The notes: generated from the letters alone by a model not told the origin. 49,725 nt of DNA from Candidatus Elulimicrobium sp. (GCA_022730015.1 DZBU01000005.1:1-49725); one strand, 5' to 3'; positions 9,227 to 20,772 are shown, numbered from the stretch's first letter. Numbers and translations: made by a program.

Positions 9227-9424
9227 GTGATCAGCAAGATTACGTACCTTATTGCTTTTCAGTATCATCTCAGTGGATTTGAGTTGGGTTTCGGGACTAT
9301 GCAAATGGTCTTGGAACACCCGATCAAACCTGCTGATCTACCAAATATCCAAAGACAGGTCAGAGAGCACTATGATCAGTCGAATCTCATAGTCACCGCC
9401 TTTTCCAAGTTTGAGCTTGGATAG
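9227..9424 (+). CDS. Small hypothetical protein (65 aa)
   Basis: GTG start with a good Shine-Dalgarno (AAGGAG, 9213-9218), followed directly by a terminator. Confidence 0.6.
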   Translation: MISKITYLIAFQYHLSGFELGFGTMQMVLEHPIKPADLPNIQRQVREHYDQSNLIVTAFSKFELG

Positions 9425-9459
9425 CCCACCAGCAGAAACCTGCCTCGGTGGGTTTTTTT
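9425..9459 (+). terminator. Rho-independent terminator
   Basis: CCCACC...GGTGGG followed by TTTTTTT. Confidence 0.75.
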
Positions 9460-9564
9460 GTAAAACAATAGAGTTTTACACTACATTAACAGGGAGGGCT
9501 TTATTTTTGAGGTTATTTTTGTTACTATGCGGCCGGCTTCGGGAACCTGGGCCGTTTCAATATT

Positions 9565-10335
9565 ATGTTAGTTGCACACGCAGCAGAAGAGGGAATTGCG
9601 ATCCATCTGGCACCGCCAGTCTTGGGGCACTTTTTTGGTATGCCAGTCACTAGTACACTGGTGACCGCCACGGTGGTGATGCTCCTCCTCACGCTATTTG
9701 CTATCTTCTGGCGAAACAAATTAACACTCATTCCGGGTAAGACTCAGGTTGTCATCGAGATGATCGTCGGCGGAGTATATGAGTATGTAGCGGATGCGCT
9801 CGAGAACCACGAGACGGCTCGTCGATTCTTTCCGCTTATTATGACCATCTTCATCTTCGTGCTTTCAGCGAATTGGCTAGGCCTTCTCCCGGGTGTGAGT
9901 TCGGTTGGTATCTATGGTGAAAATCATGGCGAACCAGGTCTTATTCCATTTTTCTATCCTGCTAGTACCGACCTCAATATCACGCTTGGCCTAGCGCTCG
10001 TGTCCTTCTTGGTTATTGAGATCGCTGGTATCGCGTATCTCGGACTTCGCAAGTACGGCGGCAAATTTTTCAATTTCTCATCACCACTCGCGTTCCTTAT
10101 CGGTATCATCGAACTTTTTAGCGAGCTCGCTAGGCTTATCTCCTTTTCATTCCGTCTCTTTGGAAATATCTTTGCGGGCAAGACCCTCATTGTCGTAGCG
10201 ATTTTCTTCGTACCGTTCATCTTGCCGGTACCACTCTTGGCCTTTGAGCTGTTTGTTGGTTTTATTCAGGCTTTCATCTTCGCGGTCTTGACGTTATTCT
10301 TCATCAAGCTCGCCATCCAAGAACCGCAGCATTAG
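9565..10335 (+). CDS. atpB: F-type ATP synthase subunit a
   Basis: Subunit-a motifs (ELFSELARLISFSFRLFGNIFAGKTLI; FELFVGFIQAFIFAVLTLFFI); first gene of the atp operon. Confidence 0.95.
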   Translation: MLVAHAAEEGIAIHLAPPVLGHFFGMPVTSTLVTATVVMLLLTLFAIFWRNKLTLIPGKTQVVIEMIVGGVYEYVADALENHETARRFFPLIMTIFIFVLSANWLGLLPGVSSVGIYGENHGEPGLIPFFYPASTDLNITLGLALVSFLVIEIAGIAYLGLRKYGGKFFNFSSPLAFLIGIIELFSELARLISFSFRLFGNIFAGKTLIVVAIFFVPFILPVPLLAFELFVGFIQAFIFAVLTLFFIKLAIQEPQH

Positions 10336-10339
10336 TGGC

Positions 10340-10377
10340 TAACTGAAGACCTGTGGTATACCGTTGGTCTTCAGTTA
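10340..10377 (+). promoter_or_regulatory. Strong intercistronic hairpin between atpB and atpE
   Basis: TAACTGAAGACC-(14 nt)-GGTCTTCAGTTA, perfect 12-bp arms, no U tract. Confidence 0.7.
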
Positions 10378-10408
10378 TCCGTTAATAATAATTCGATAAC
10401 ACATTTAA

Positions 10409-10648
<240 letters not shown>

Positions 10649-10657
10649 TTTACTCGT

Positions 10658-11110
10658 ATGCAAGAAATACTAGGCGCATTTGGTGTTGACTGGAGACTCG
10701 TCTCTGTCCAGATATTTAATTTCCTGATCCTCATCGGTGTCTTGTGGTATTTCTTATATACACCAGTATTGCGGATAATTTCTGAGCGAGAGCAGAAGCT
10801 TAAGAAAGGTGTTGAAGATGCTGATAAGGCAGCGGAGGCTCTTAAAGAAGCTGATGCGGAGAAGACCACTATCCTCAAAGAAGCACATGTTGAAGCTTCT
10901 CATATCGTAGAACGTGGCACTCGTCATGCCGAAGATAAAGAGAAAGAGATCATTGCTGAAGCGCAGGCCAAGGCTGCTCGTGAGATCGAGCGGGCTAAGG
11001 AGAACGCGGAAGAACTCAAAGCTAGAGCGCTGAAGGAGTCTGAAGCTGAAATTGCTCGCATGGCCATTTTGGCGGCAGAAAAAGTTCTCCAAAAAGAACT
11101 TTCACAATAG
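10658..11110 (+). CDS. atpF: F-type ATP synthase subunit b
   Basis: N-terminal TM helix followed by a long charged helix; operon position. Confidence 0.92.
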   Translation: MQEILGAFGVDWRLVSVQIFNFLILIGVLWYFLYTPVLRIISEREQKLKKGVEDADKAAEALKEADAEKTTILKEAHVEASHIVERGTRHAEDKEKEIIAEAQAKAAREIERAKENAEELKARALKESEAEIARMAILAAEKVLQKELSQ

Positions 11111-11112
11111 CT

Positions 11113-11505
11113 ATGTATATCAAAGATTACGTAGAAGCCACCTATGCCACGCTGGTAAAACAGCCTGGCACCAACACAGCACTCGCTTCGCTGCAGCGGT
11201 ACCTCAGTAAACGCGGACTCACTAAACTTTACCCGGCCATCTTGCGTGGTCTGGCGGAAAAAATCCGCCGTAAGCAGGTGAGCACCCTGCCGGTCGTCAT
11301 GGTCGCGAGAGAAGCAGACCTCAAGCGACACGAGATTGAGATCGTGCAAGCCCTCAGTAAGCTAACAAGTGGAGGAGAACACGAAGTACGTATTGATAAG
11401 ACCATGATTGGCGGGTTTGTGATCAAGAATAGAGACACCCGTATCGACCGTAGTTACAAGAACACCTTATTACACGCATATCACAGATTAACAGATCGAG
11501 TATGA
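11113..11505 (+). CDS. atpH: F-type ATP synthase subunit delta (short)
   Basis: C-terminal [21 protein letters not shown]; operon position; 130 aa. Confidence 0.85.
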   Translation: MYIKDYVEATYATLVKQPGTNTALASLQRYLSKRGLTKLYPAILRGLAEKIRRKQVSTLPVVMVAREADLKRHEIEIVQALSKLTSGGEHEVRIDKTMIGGFVIKNRDTRIDRSYKNTLLHAYHRLTDRV

Positions 11506-13061
11506 GTACCATCATTGAAAGAATTAAAAAGGAGCTAGAAGCCATCGAAACCACTACCGCGACCGAAGAGATCGGAACGGTCATTGCTGTCGGAGACGGT
11601 GTGGCCGAGATCGAAGGCATCAAAGACGCCCGTATGATGGAGATGGTGCTCTTTGATGATGGCGAAGGAAAGTCACTCAAGGAGAGTATGGAACATACCT
11701 CGGTACTCTTTGGACTCGTGCTCAACCTTGAAGAGGAATCGGTCAAGGTGGTGGTACTTGGTGATGGTGCTCGTGTGCGTGAGGGTATGCTTGTGCGTCG
11801 TACGGGTAAGCTCCTCAGTATCCCAGTCGGGAAAAATATTGTTGGACGAGTAGTAAACCCTCTTGGAGAAATACTTGATGGTAAGGGCGCCATCACTGCG
11901 GAGCGCGACATGCCGATTGAGCGAGTCGCCTATGGTGTGATGGAACGTTCTGCAGTGAATGAGCCGATCCATACTGGTATCAAGGCGATTGACGCGATGA
12001 TCCCGATCGGTCGTGGTCAACGCGAGCTCATCATTGGCGACCGGGCTACCGGAAAGACTGTGGTAGCGATCGACACCATCATCAATCAGAAGTACGAACC
12101 GAAGGAGACTCGTCCGATCTGTATCTACGTAGCAGTTGGCCAGAAGGATTCCAAGACCGCGCGTATCGTGCGCGAGCTTGAGGAGCACGGCGCGATGGAA
12201 TACACCATCGTGGTAGCAACTTCAGCGGCTGATCCTTCACCGCTCCAGTTCCTTGCACCGTTTGCAGGAGCAGCTATTGGAGAATTTTTTATGGAACAAG
12301 GGATGGATGCTCTCATTGTGTACGATGATCTTTCTAAGCACGCAGTGGCGTATCGTCAGATGTCGCTCCTTCTGCGCCGTCCACCAGGACGTGAAGCGTA
12401 CCCGGGAGATATCTTTTACCTCCACTCCCGCTTGCTCGAGCGCGCGGCTAAGCTTTCAGAAGAACTGGGCGGCGGTTCGTTGACTGCGCTCCCAATCATC
12501 GAGACCCAGGAGGGTGACGTGTCAGCATACATCCCAACCAACGTTATTTCGATCACCGACGGTCAGATCTTCCTCGAGACCGACCTCTTCAACAAAGGTA
12601 TCCGACCAGCACTCAACGTTGGTATCTCGGTATCGCGCGTAGGTTCTTCGGCACAGACCAAGGCGATGAAGAAGGTGTCAGGTAAGATTCGCTTGGAGCT
12701 CGCGCAGTTCCGTGAGCTTGAAGCCTTCATGCAGTTTGCTGGTGACCTCGATGAGGACACGAAGAAGCGCATCGAAAGTGGTCGTCGCTACACCGAGCTC
12801 CTCAAGCAAGATCAACATGCGACCATGCCGTTCCAGAAGCAGGTCATTTCGATCTTTGCGGCCAATGCCGGTATTCTCGATGGTGCGCCAATCGCGCAAG
12901 TGCGTGTCATCGAGCAGGAATTTCTTGCGCTCATCGAGCGAGACAAGGCTGTGTTCGAGAAGCAGATCGAGACTGAGCGAGCAATCTCTGACGAGGCAGC
13001 TGCTGAACTTACGCAGATGATCGAGGAGTTCAAGAAGACCTACGCACACCTCTACGCATAA
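11502..13061 (+). CDS. atpA: F-type ATP synthase subunit alpha
   Basis: [19 protein letters not shown]-loop and alpha signature; ATGA overlap with atpH. Confidence 0.98.
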   Translation: MSTIIERIKKELEAIETTTATEEIGTVIAVGDGVAEIEGIKDARMMEMVLFDDGEGKSLKESMEHTSVLFGLVLNLEEESVKVVVLGDGARVREGMLVRRTGKLLSIPVGKNIVGRVVNPLGEILDGKGAITAERDMPIERVAYGVMERSAVNEPIHTGIKAIDAMIPIGRGQRELIIGDRATGKTVVAIDTIINQKYEPKETRPICIYVAVGQKDSKTARIVRELEEHGAMEYTIVVATSAADPSPLQFLAPFAGAAIGEFFMEQGMDALIVYDDLSKHAVAYRQMSLLLRRPPGREAYPGDIFYLHSRLLERAAKLSEELGGGSLTALPIIETQEGDVSAYIPTNVISITDGQIFLETDLFNKGIRPALNVGISVSRVGSSAQTKAMKKVSGKIRLELAQFRELEAFMQFAGDLDEDTKKRIESGRRYTELLKQDQHATMPFQKQVISIFAANAGILDGAPIAQVRVIEQEFLALIERDKAVFEKQIETERAISDEAAAELTQMIEEFKKTYAHLYA

Positions 13062-13067
13062 TCACCT

Positions 13068-13979
13068 ATGGCGCTCAAGCATATTAAAAACAAGATCAAA
13101 TCAACTGAACGTACATCCAAGGTAACTAAAGCCATGGAGGCGGTTTCGGCGGTGAAAATGCGCAAGAGTCAGGAGCGCGCGCTTGGCGGCCGACCATATG
13201 CTGAAGCAGCCTTTCGCGTACTCCAAAACATCGCACGGAGCGTTGATATCAAGCACCATACCTTCATGACTCCGGGCGAAGGGAGTCATGACTGCATTAT
13301 TGTCATTACTTCAGATAAGGGTCTGGCAGGTAGTCTCAATAGTGCGATCTTGAAAGAAGCAACGGCAATCCTTCGCGATGTTCCGAAGGAGTCAGTCGAC
13401 CTGGTGTGTTTTGGAAAGAAGTCCTACGACCATTTTTTGCGTCGCGGATACAACATTCCAAGACACTATATCAACATTACAGATAATGTTGATATCAATG
13501 CGGTAGAAGAGGCGGTTGATTTTATGGCCACTCAATTTAAAGAAGGTCGATATAAATCAGTTCGAATTGTTTTTCAAAATTTCATTTCGACTTTTGAACA
13601 GAATGCAGTTGTTCGACAGGTACTTCCAATCGATAAAGAGCAAGTTCGCTTAATGATTGATGATATTGTGCCGAAGAAAGGTAAGTATGCGGAAGAAGTT
13701 AAGCATGAGCCAATGATCATCTATACCGCAGAGCCAAGTCGAAGACGCTTATATGATCTAGTCTTCGTTATGCTCGTGGAGATCATGGTCTACCATGCGC
13801 TCCTCGAGTCAAAAGCGAGCGAGCACTCGGCGCGTATGGTGGCAATGAAGAACGCGACTGATAAGGCTAAAGAGGTTACCAAGGCTCTCACGCTTCTCTA
13901 TAACAAAGAACGTCAGAGCGTCATCACTGCAGAAGTATCAGAAATTACGGGAGGAATCGAGGCCATGAGGAACAAGTAG
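13068..13979 (+). CDS. atpG: F-type ATP synthase subunit gamma
   Basis: IKNKIKSTERTSKVTKAMEAVSAVKMRK N-terminus and EITGGIEAMRNK C-terminus. Confidence 0.96.
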   Translation: MALKHIKNKIKSTERTSKVTKAMEAVSAVKMRKSQERALGGRPYAEAAFRVLQNIARSVDIKHHTFMTPGEGSHDCIIVITSDKGLAGSLNSAILKEATAILRDVPKESVDLVCFGKKSYDHFLRRGYNIPRHYINITDNVDINAVEEAVDFMATQFKEGRYKSVRIVFQNFISTFEQNAVVRQVLPIDKEQVRLMIDDIVPKKGKYAEEVKHEPMIIYTAEPSRRRLYDLVFVMLVEIMVYHALLESKASEHSARMVAMKNATDKAKEVTKALTLLYNKERQSVITAEVSEITGGIEAMRNK

Positions 13980-14005
13980 CATTTATTTATAAAAGTAACG
14001 CATAG

Positions 14006-15421
<1,416 letters not shown>

Positions 15422-15429
15422 TCATCGAC

Positions 15430-15678
15430 ATGAAACAAGAAGCCGTATTTACCCTGACGATCACGAAGATCAACGAGCAACTCTTCACCGGTGAAGCGAA
15501 TGCTGTGACAGTGCCTGGGTCTGAAGGGGTGCTGACGGTCTTGGCACATCATGAACCACTCGTGAGCTTGCTCAAGACTGGGACTATCCGCGTTCGAAAA
15601 GGAGAGGAGATTACTGAATTCCCGATAGAAAAAGGCTTACTTGAGACGAGCTACAATCAAGTGACGATACTGGTGTAG
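15430..15678 (+). CDS. atpC: F-type ATP synthase subunit epsilon, beta-sandwich domain only
   Basis: 82 aa; N-terminal epsilon domain (GSEGVLTVLAHHEPLVSLLKTGTIRVR); no C-terminal helical domain. Confidence 0.9.
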   Translation: MKQEAVFTLTITKINEQLFTGEANAVTVPGSEGVLTVLAHHEPLVSLLKTGTIRVRKGEEITEFPIEKGLLETSYNQVTILV

Positions 15679-15785
15679 GGGTTATAAAAACAACGCGCCT
15701 CCCTTAGGAAGAGGGTCGTCTTTTTAGTTCGTGCAAAATCATTACTAGAGGTATATAATCCGCCAGTTGTATTTTAGCTCTAGGA

Positions 15786-17525
15786 TTGGGCGCCATTTTC
15801 AAGATTACCATGACAACTTTGACGAGAAAGCTATTTCCCTTTATCAATTGGATCCACACGGTCGATCGTTCGGTCCTCAAGAAGGATGCTATCGCTGGTT
15901 TGATCGGCGCTATTATCGTGTTTCCGCAAGGTATTGCCTTTGCGACGATCGCCGGCTTGCCACCGCAGTATGGTCTCTATGCGGCTATAGTTCCAGCGAT
16001 CATCGCGGCACTATGGGGGTCATCGTGGCATCTTGTCTCTGGCCCGACGACGGCTATCTCTCTCGTGGTCTTTGCTTCACTTGCGCCAATCGCTGAACCA
16101 GGTAGTGAGACGTATGTTGCACTCGCCATTACCTTGGCAGCGCTGGTTGGTCTTTTTCAGTTTTTGCTTGGTATCTTTCGGTTTGGTACGTTGGTTCGAC
16201 TTATCTCACCTACAGTTGTGGTTGGCTTCACCGCTGGCGCGGGTTTTCTCATTGCTACCAGTCAGCTCAAGAATGCGCTCGGACTACCAGTGCCAGCTGG
16301 TAGTAGCTTCTACGAGACGTGGCACTATGTCTTTACGCATCTTTCCCATATCAATCTGTATATTGTAGGGGTCGTCATTATCACTCTAGCGGTTGGTATT
16401 GCGGTCCGTCGATATCTACCAAAGATACCGTACATGATACCGGCTATTTTGTTTGGTAGTATCGTCGGATTTGGATTCAATGAGCAGTTTGGCGCGGCTG
16501 TAACCGGTATTACTACCATCGGCGCGCTGCCAGTCTCTTTGCCACCGGTATCACTACCGGCTATCAATGTCGAGATCATTCGCGAGTTGTCCCTCATTGC
16601 GCTCGCGATCACACTCCTCGGACTTACCGAAGCGGTCGCGATCGGTCGTTCGATTGCTACTCGTTCCAAGCAGGTCATTGATGGCAATCAAGAATTCATT
16701 GGGCAGGGACTGTCTAACATCATCGGTAGTTTCTTTTCAGCCTATCCTTCAAGTGGATCTTTCAATCGTAGCGGTCTCAACTACGAAGCAGGTGCTAAGA
16801 CCCCACTTGCGTCAGTGTTTGCGGCATTGTTTCTCATGATACTCATCCTGGTCCTCTCTCCGCTGGCGGCCTATATGCCGTATGCGGTGATGGCGGCTAT
16901 TCTCTTTTTGGTTGCGTACGGTATTATCGACACACATCACATTTCATACATATTCAAGAGTGATAGAAAGGAATCTGCTCTCCTGATCATTACCTTTCTC
17001 GCGACGCTTTTTGTCGAGCTCGAGGAGGCGATTTTCATTGGTGTAATACTCTCGCTCGCGTTCTTTGTGCAGCGAGTAATGTTTGCGGAAGTGACCGAAG
17101 TGGGAGAAAGCAAGTACCATGAATCACTGGTTTCTTTGGACGAAGCACATGATGTGGAGCGCATCTTTGGCGTACTAATGGTTCGTATTGATATGTCGAT
17201 AGTCTACATGAACAGCGACGCGATTGTCGAGCGCGTCAATGAGCTGTTCATGGAGCGAGAGAAGATGGAGGGTAAACCAGTGCATACGCTCGTGCTTGAT
17301 TGTTCTGGAGTGAACTACATCGATATCGCGGGAATCGATGTTCTCAAAGGTCTTGTGGATAATTTACGCTCTAAGGAGGTGTCCCTTGTTATCACTGGAA
17401 CAAAACACAGGGTACGCAAGGCATTGCTGAACAGTGGCCTTTGGGATTCGTTTACCAACTACAAAAATGTTGATGCTCTTCGATCTGCGATACTCGAGCG
17501 AGTGATCAGGCTTCGTTCAAAGTAG
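15786..17525 (+). CDS. SulP-family anion permease with C-terminal STAS domain
   Basis: AIIVFPQGIAFATIAGLPPQYGLYAAIVPAIIAALWGSSWHLVSGPTTA; C-terminal STAS (TLVLDCSGVNYIDIAGIDVLKGL). Alternative ATG at 15810. Confidence 0.93.
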   Translation: MGAIFKITMTTLTRKLFPFINWIHTVDRSVLKKDAIAGLIGAIIVFPQGIAFATIAGLPPQYGLYAAIVPAIIAALWGSSWHLVSGPTTAISLVVFASLAPIAEPGSETYVALAITLAALVGLFQFLLGIFRFGTLVRLISPTVVVGFTAGAGFLIATSQLKNALGLPVPAGSSFYETWHYVFTHLSHINLYIVGVVIITLAVGIAVRRYLPKIPYMIPAILFGSIVGFGFNEQFGAAVTGITTIGALPVSLPPVSLPAINVEIIRELSLIALAITLLGLTEAVAIGRSIATRSKQVIDGNQEFIGQGLSNIIGSFFSAYPSSGSFNRSGLNYEAGAKTPLASVFAALFLMILILVLSPLAAYMPYAVMAAILFLVAYGIIDTHHISYIFKSDRKESALLIITFLATLFVELEEAIFIGVILSLAFFVQRVMFAEVTEVGESKYHESLVSLDEAHDVERIFGVLMVRIDMSIVYMNSDAIVERVNELFMEREKMEGKPVHTLVLDCSGVNYIDIAGIDVLKGLVDNLRSKEVSLVITGTKHRVRKALLNSGLWDSFTNYKNVDALRSAILERVIRLRSK

Positions 17526-17603
17526 TGTAGTCACAATAAATTTGACGTAAAATTCAGAAAATGTAGTTATCAAGCTTTGAAGAAATTTGCTACAGTTAAT
17601 AAC

Positions 17604-17984
17604 ATGACAGACGAACGCTTCGAGACTTTGGTGGATGAGTGTGTTACTGAGTTGCCACCGTGGGTACAAGAAAAAATGGTGAATGTCGCAATTGTCGTTC
17701 GACAGCGACCAACCGCAACACAGCGGCGCGAACATGAGCTTATGGAAGATGAAACCCTGTTTGGCTTGTACGAAGGCGTACCGCTGCCAGATCGAGGTGT
17801 CGAAGCGCCGCTTATGCCTGACATCATCACTATTTTTCAAGAACCAATTTTGGAGACGTACACCACTGAAGCGGATGTCAAAAAAAGTATCGGAGATACC
17901 TTGTGGCATGAATTGGCACATTATTTTGGCTACGATGAACCTTGGGTGCTTAAGGAAGAACAGTTGCGTGGGAAGTTGTTTTAG
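17604..17984 (+). CDS. Metallopeptidase family protein (minimal zincin, HExxH)
   Basis: DTLWHELAHYFGYDE motif; ATG at 17604 preferred over the TTG at 17577. Confidence 0.8.
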   Translation: MTDERFETLVDECVTELPPWVQEKMVNVAIVVRQRPTATQRREHELMEDETLFGLYEGVPLPDRGVEAPLMPDIITIFQEPILETYTTEADVKKSIGDTLWHELAHYFGYDEPWVLKEEQLRGKLF

Positions 17985-18093
17985 TAAAGTAGATCGGTGA
18001 TGTCAGGATGCTCCATCACCCATGGGTCCGCTTGTAAGGATTTGTTATGGGTGGGGGAATGAACGTAAGAACGCCATCGAGATATTAGAAAAG

Positions 18094-18114
18094 TCACCTT
18101 TACTGGTGATTTTT
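18094..18114 (+). terminator. Terminator downstream of the metallopeptidase
   Basis: TCACC-tttact-GGTGA followed by TTTTT. Confidence 0.55.
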
Positions 18115-18129
18115 CGTTATAGTGTTCAT

Positions 18130-18400
18130 ATGGGTGTACTTAAAATAATTGGATAGATTATGGTGCTATCGATGAGAGTATTTCTGGTCGTCTTTGGTGA
18201 ACATGATGATAGTCCCAATGCGCAATTTCTCGGGCTACTAATAGCTATAGCCGCTGGCATTCTTTGCCTTAAAGATCTCATTGAAGGCGTACAAGCTCGG
18301 TGAAAGATCTTGGGTTGTTTGGCTTGGTATTGTTTCTTCAATTTTGATCGGATTGCTTTGGATTTTGACGATTGTCGGAGAATTTGTATTTCCGCACTAA
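18130..18400 (+). pseudogene. Decayed small membrane protein gene (in-frame TAG plus frameshift)
   Basis: MGVLKIIG*IMVLSMRVFLVVFG...FLGLLIAIAAGILCLKDLIEG, then in another frame KAYKLGERSWVVWLGIVSSILIGLLWILTIVGEFVFPH*. Confidence 0.5.
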
Positions 18401-18529
18401 AATTGAAGTAAGCAAAATTCAAGGTCACTGTAGTAGCGATGCCTTTACAACGCACAAAAAATAGTGCAGAATTTCGGCTGGTTTGTCGTCATGGTCATTT
18501 ACAGTAGCTAATATAGAAGGGGGTGCAAA

Positions 18530-19825
18530 GTGGAGCATGATCTATTAAGTAGTTGGGTGGGCGTTTCGGCGCTCAGTATATTCATTGTTGCGTATCTCTT
18601 CGTGATGGTTGAGGAGTACACTAAATTCCGTAAATCAAAACCTGTGCTTCTTGCCGCTGGCTTGCTTTGGCTTTTTGTCGCAATTGGTGTACAGGGCACA
18701 CCAGCCGCGGCGGAGGTTCACGAACACTTCCGCCATACCTTCTTGGAGTATGCAGAGATCCTGCTTTTCCTGATGGTGGCGATGTCCTACATCAATGTTC
18801 TTGAGGAGCGACGGGTCTTTGCGGCATTACGTTCTTACTTGGTGCGAAGTGGGTGGAGCTACCGGAAGCTTTTTTGGCTCACTGGTACGCTGGCTTTCTT
18901 CATTTCACCGGTGGCTGACAATCTCACTACAGCGCTCCTGATGGGAGCTGTTGTGGTGGCGGTCGGCGGAGCATACTCCAAGTTCATTGCGCTCTCGTGT
19001 ATCAACGTGGTCGTGGCAGCTAACGCTGGCGGAGCTTTCAGTCCGTTTGGTGATATCACAACGCTGATGGTGTGGCAGAAGGGAGTAGTTAAATTCTCTG
19101 AATTCTTTGCCCTCTTCGTCCCATCATTGGTGGTGTGGTTTGTGCCGGCGCTCATCATGTCGCGCTTTGTCTCGACCGAGCCAACAACGGCAGGGGAGGG
19201 AGAAGCCGCGGTATCGATGAAGCTAGGAGCGAAGCGTATGATGTTGCTGTTTCTGCTCACGATCGTCACGGCAGTTTTGGGTCATAACTTCCTCCATATG
19301 CCCCCTGTCTACGGGATGCTCTTTGGTCTGGGGTACATGAAGGTTTTCGGGTACTACCTCAAGATCAGGTCGACTGAAGACGGTCCGTTTGATGTGATGC
19401 ACCATGTGCAGCGCATTGAGTGGGACACGCTTCTGTTCTTCTACGGCATTATCATGTGTGTGGGGGCACTCGGGTACATTGGGTATCTCGCAGAGCTTTC
19501 GCAATTTGCGTACGGGGAACTCGACCATACGGTCGCTAACGTAGGAGTTGGTATCTTGTCAGCTATAATCGACAACATTCCAATCATGTTTGCGGTGCTG
19601 TCGATGAATCCTGAAATGAGTCATGGGCAATGGCTCTTGGTTACGCTCACGGCTGGGGTTGGTGGCTCGCTCCTTTCAATTGGTTCTGCTGCTGGAGTAG
19701 CCCTCATGGGTGCGGCACATGGTCACTACACGTTCTTTAGTCATTTGCGATGGACGCCAGTTATTGCACTTGGGTACGGTCTTGGTATCTGGGTGCATCT
19801 GGTGCTTAACGCTCATCTGTTCTGA
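18530..19825 (+). CDS. nhaD: NhaD-type Na+/H+ antiporter
   Basis: SPVADNLTTALLMGAVVVAVGG and NVVVAANAGGAFSPFGDITTLMVWQKGVV motifs; ends in TGA. Confidence 0.92.
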   Translation: MEHDLLSSWVGVSALSIFIVAYLFVMVEEYTKFRKSKPVLLAAGLLWLFVAIGVQGTPAAAEVHEHFRHTFLEYAEILLFLMVAMSYINVLEERRVFAALRSYLVRSGWSYRKLFWLTGTLAFFISPVADNLTTALLMGAVVVAVGGAYSKFIALSCINVVVAANAGGAFSPFGDITTLMVWQKGVVKFSEFFALFVPSLVVWFVPALIMSRFVSTEPTTAGEGEAAVSMKLGAKRMMLLFLLTIVTAVLGHNFLHMPPVYGMLFGLGYMKVFGYYLKIRSTEDGPFDVMHHVQRIEWDTLLFFYGIIMCVGALGYIGYLAELSQFAYGELDHTVANVGVGILSAIIDNIPIMFAVLSMNPEMSHGQWLLVTLTAGVGGSLLSIGSAAGVALMGAAHGHYTFFSHLRWTPVIALGYGLGIWVHLVLNAHLF

Positions 19826-19837
19826 TGTGATCTTTCG

Positions 19838-19866
19838 GCCGCTAGCTAACGCTAGCGGCTTTTTTA
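19838..19866 (+). terminator. Rho-independent terminator of nhaD
   Basis: GCCGCTAGC-taac-GCTAGCGGC-TTTTTT. Confidence 0.9.
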
Positions 19867-19871
19867 TATAT

Positions 19872-19896
19872 AAAAAACCCCACAAAGTGCGTGGGG
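19872..19896 (-). terminator. Terminator of the minus-strand ORF 19909..20220
   Basis: Minus strand CCCCAC-gcactttg-TGGGGTTTTTTA. Confidence 0.7.
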
Positions 19897-19908
19897 ATTG
19901 AATATATT

Positions 19909-20220
19909 TCAGGTTGTGACAGTCTTCACGATGCCTTTCTTCATAGCTTGGGCGAGCGTCAACTTTTTCTTTTTGGTAAACGGCCAGATTTTCACTGGAC
20001 CATAACGCCCTTCGCGATAGAACACCCGAAAGTGCAGGTTGAGTTGGCGTTCATTACACAAAAATTTTGCAACCGTTGCGTACCGACATTCCCAAAAATC
20101 ACGCTTGATCCCATCTTGGCAGAGAACGCCTTGCTTCGTCATCTCGGATGGAATTTCACCGGCCATCACTTCATTTGTGTGTGCATCGAGTGCTTCCAAG
20201 TACCAAACTTTATTTGACAC
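19909..20220 (-). CDS. Hypothetical protein (103 aa)
   Basis: Intact minus-strand ORF ending at its own terminator. Confidence 0.65.
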   Translation of the reverse strand: MSNKVWYLEALDAHTNEVMAGEIPSEMTKQGVLCQDGIKRDFWECRYATVAKFLCNERQLNLHFRVFYREGRYGPVKIWPFTKKKKLTLAQAMKKGIVKTVTT

Positions 20221-20330
20221 GATGTGCTCCTTCTAAAACAAGACTGTGAAAAATGTACAACAAAAATTCAATTTTGTGAAGGTGTTTGCTTTGTGCACGC
20301 CTACGATCCTCACTTGATATACCGAATTCG

Positions 20331-20726
20331 ATGCAAATGAATAATTGGTACCAAACACTTATTAAGCCAGAATGGGCACTGTCGTCTTGGTTGTTTGGTC
20401 CGGTGTGGAGTGTGCTTTATGCCATCATCGTCGTATCGTTTGGATATGTGGCGTATCCTCACTTCAAGGGAGTGATACCATTCGCGGTCTTACTGCCGTT
20501 TCTACTCAACCTCAGCTTTAATTTCGCTCTCACCCCGCCGCAGTTTGGACTATAGAGTAATGTGCTCGCAGTGATAGATATTATCTTTGTACTTGTTACT
20601 TTGATCTGGGCACCTCTAGTCATTCACCAGTATGCGCCAGTAGTCGCCTACATGAACATTCTGCACTTGTTGTGGGTCTTTTTCGCGACCGTGTTACAGC
20701 TCACCATCACGTATCTTAATTTTTAA
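20331..20726 (+). pseudogene. tspO: TspO/MBR-family protein interrupted by an in-frame TAG at 20553
   Basis: NNWYQTLIKPEWALSSWLFGPVWSVLYA...LNLSFNFALTPPQFGL-TAG-SNVLAVIDIIFVLVTLIWA...LLWVFFATVLQLTITYLNF*; same frame on both sides. Confidence 0.8.
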
Positions 20727-20750
20727 GCGCGAACGATCTGATCCAAATGA

Positions 20751-20772
20751 AAAACACCCTCCGGAGAGGGTG
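20751..20772 (-). terminator. Terminator of the minus-strand ORF 20789..21097
   Basis: ACACCCTC-cgga-GAGGGTGT; T run on the minus-strand 3' side. Confidence 0.75.

Noticed and set aside
11423-13049. Many antisense ORFs across atpA and other atp genes
   Set aside because: Low-complexity shadow ORFs opposite strongly conserved coding sequence; no family signatures.
15685-15725. Possible terminator after atpC (CCTCCCTTAGGAAGAGGG...TTTTT)
   Set aside because: Pairing is too imperfect to call with confidence.
20553-20555. Genome-wide stop-codon recoding as explanation for the tspO TAG
   Set aside because: TAG and TGA both end other intact genes in the window, so recoding is not supported; a local mutation or sequencing error is more likely.
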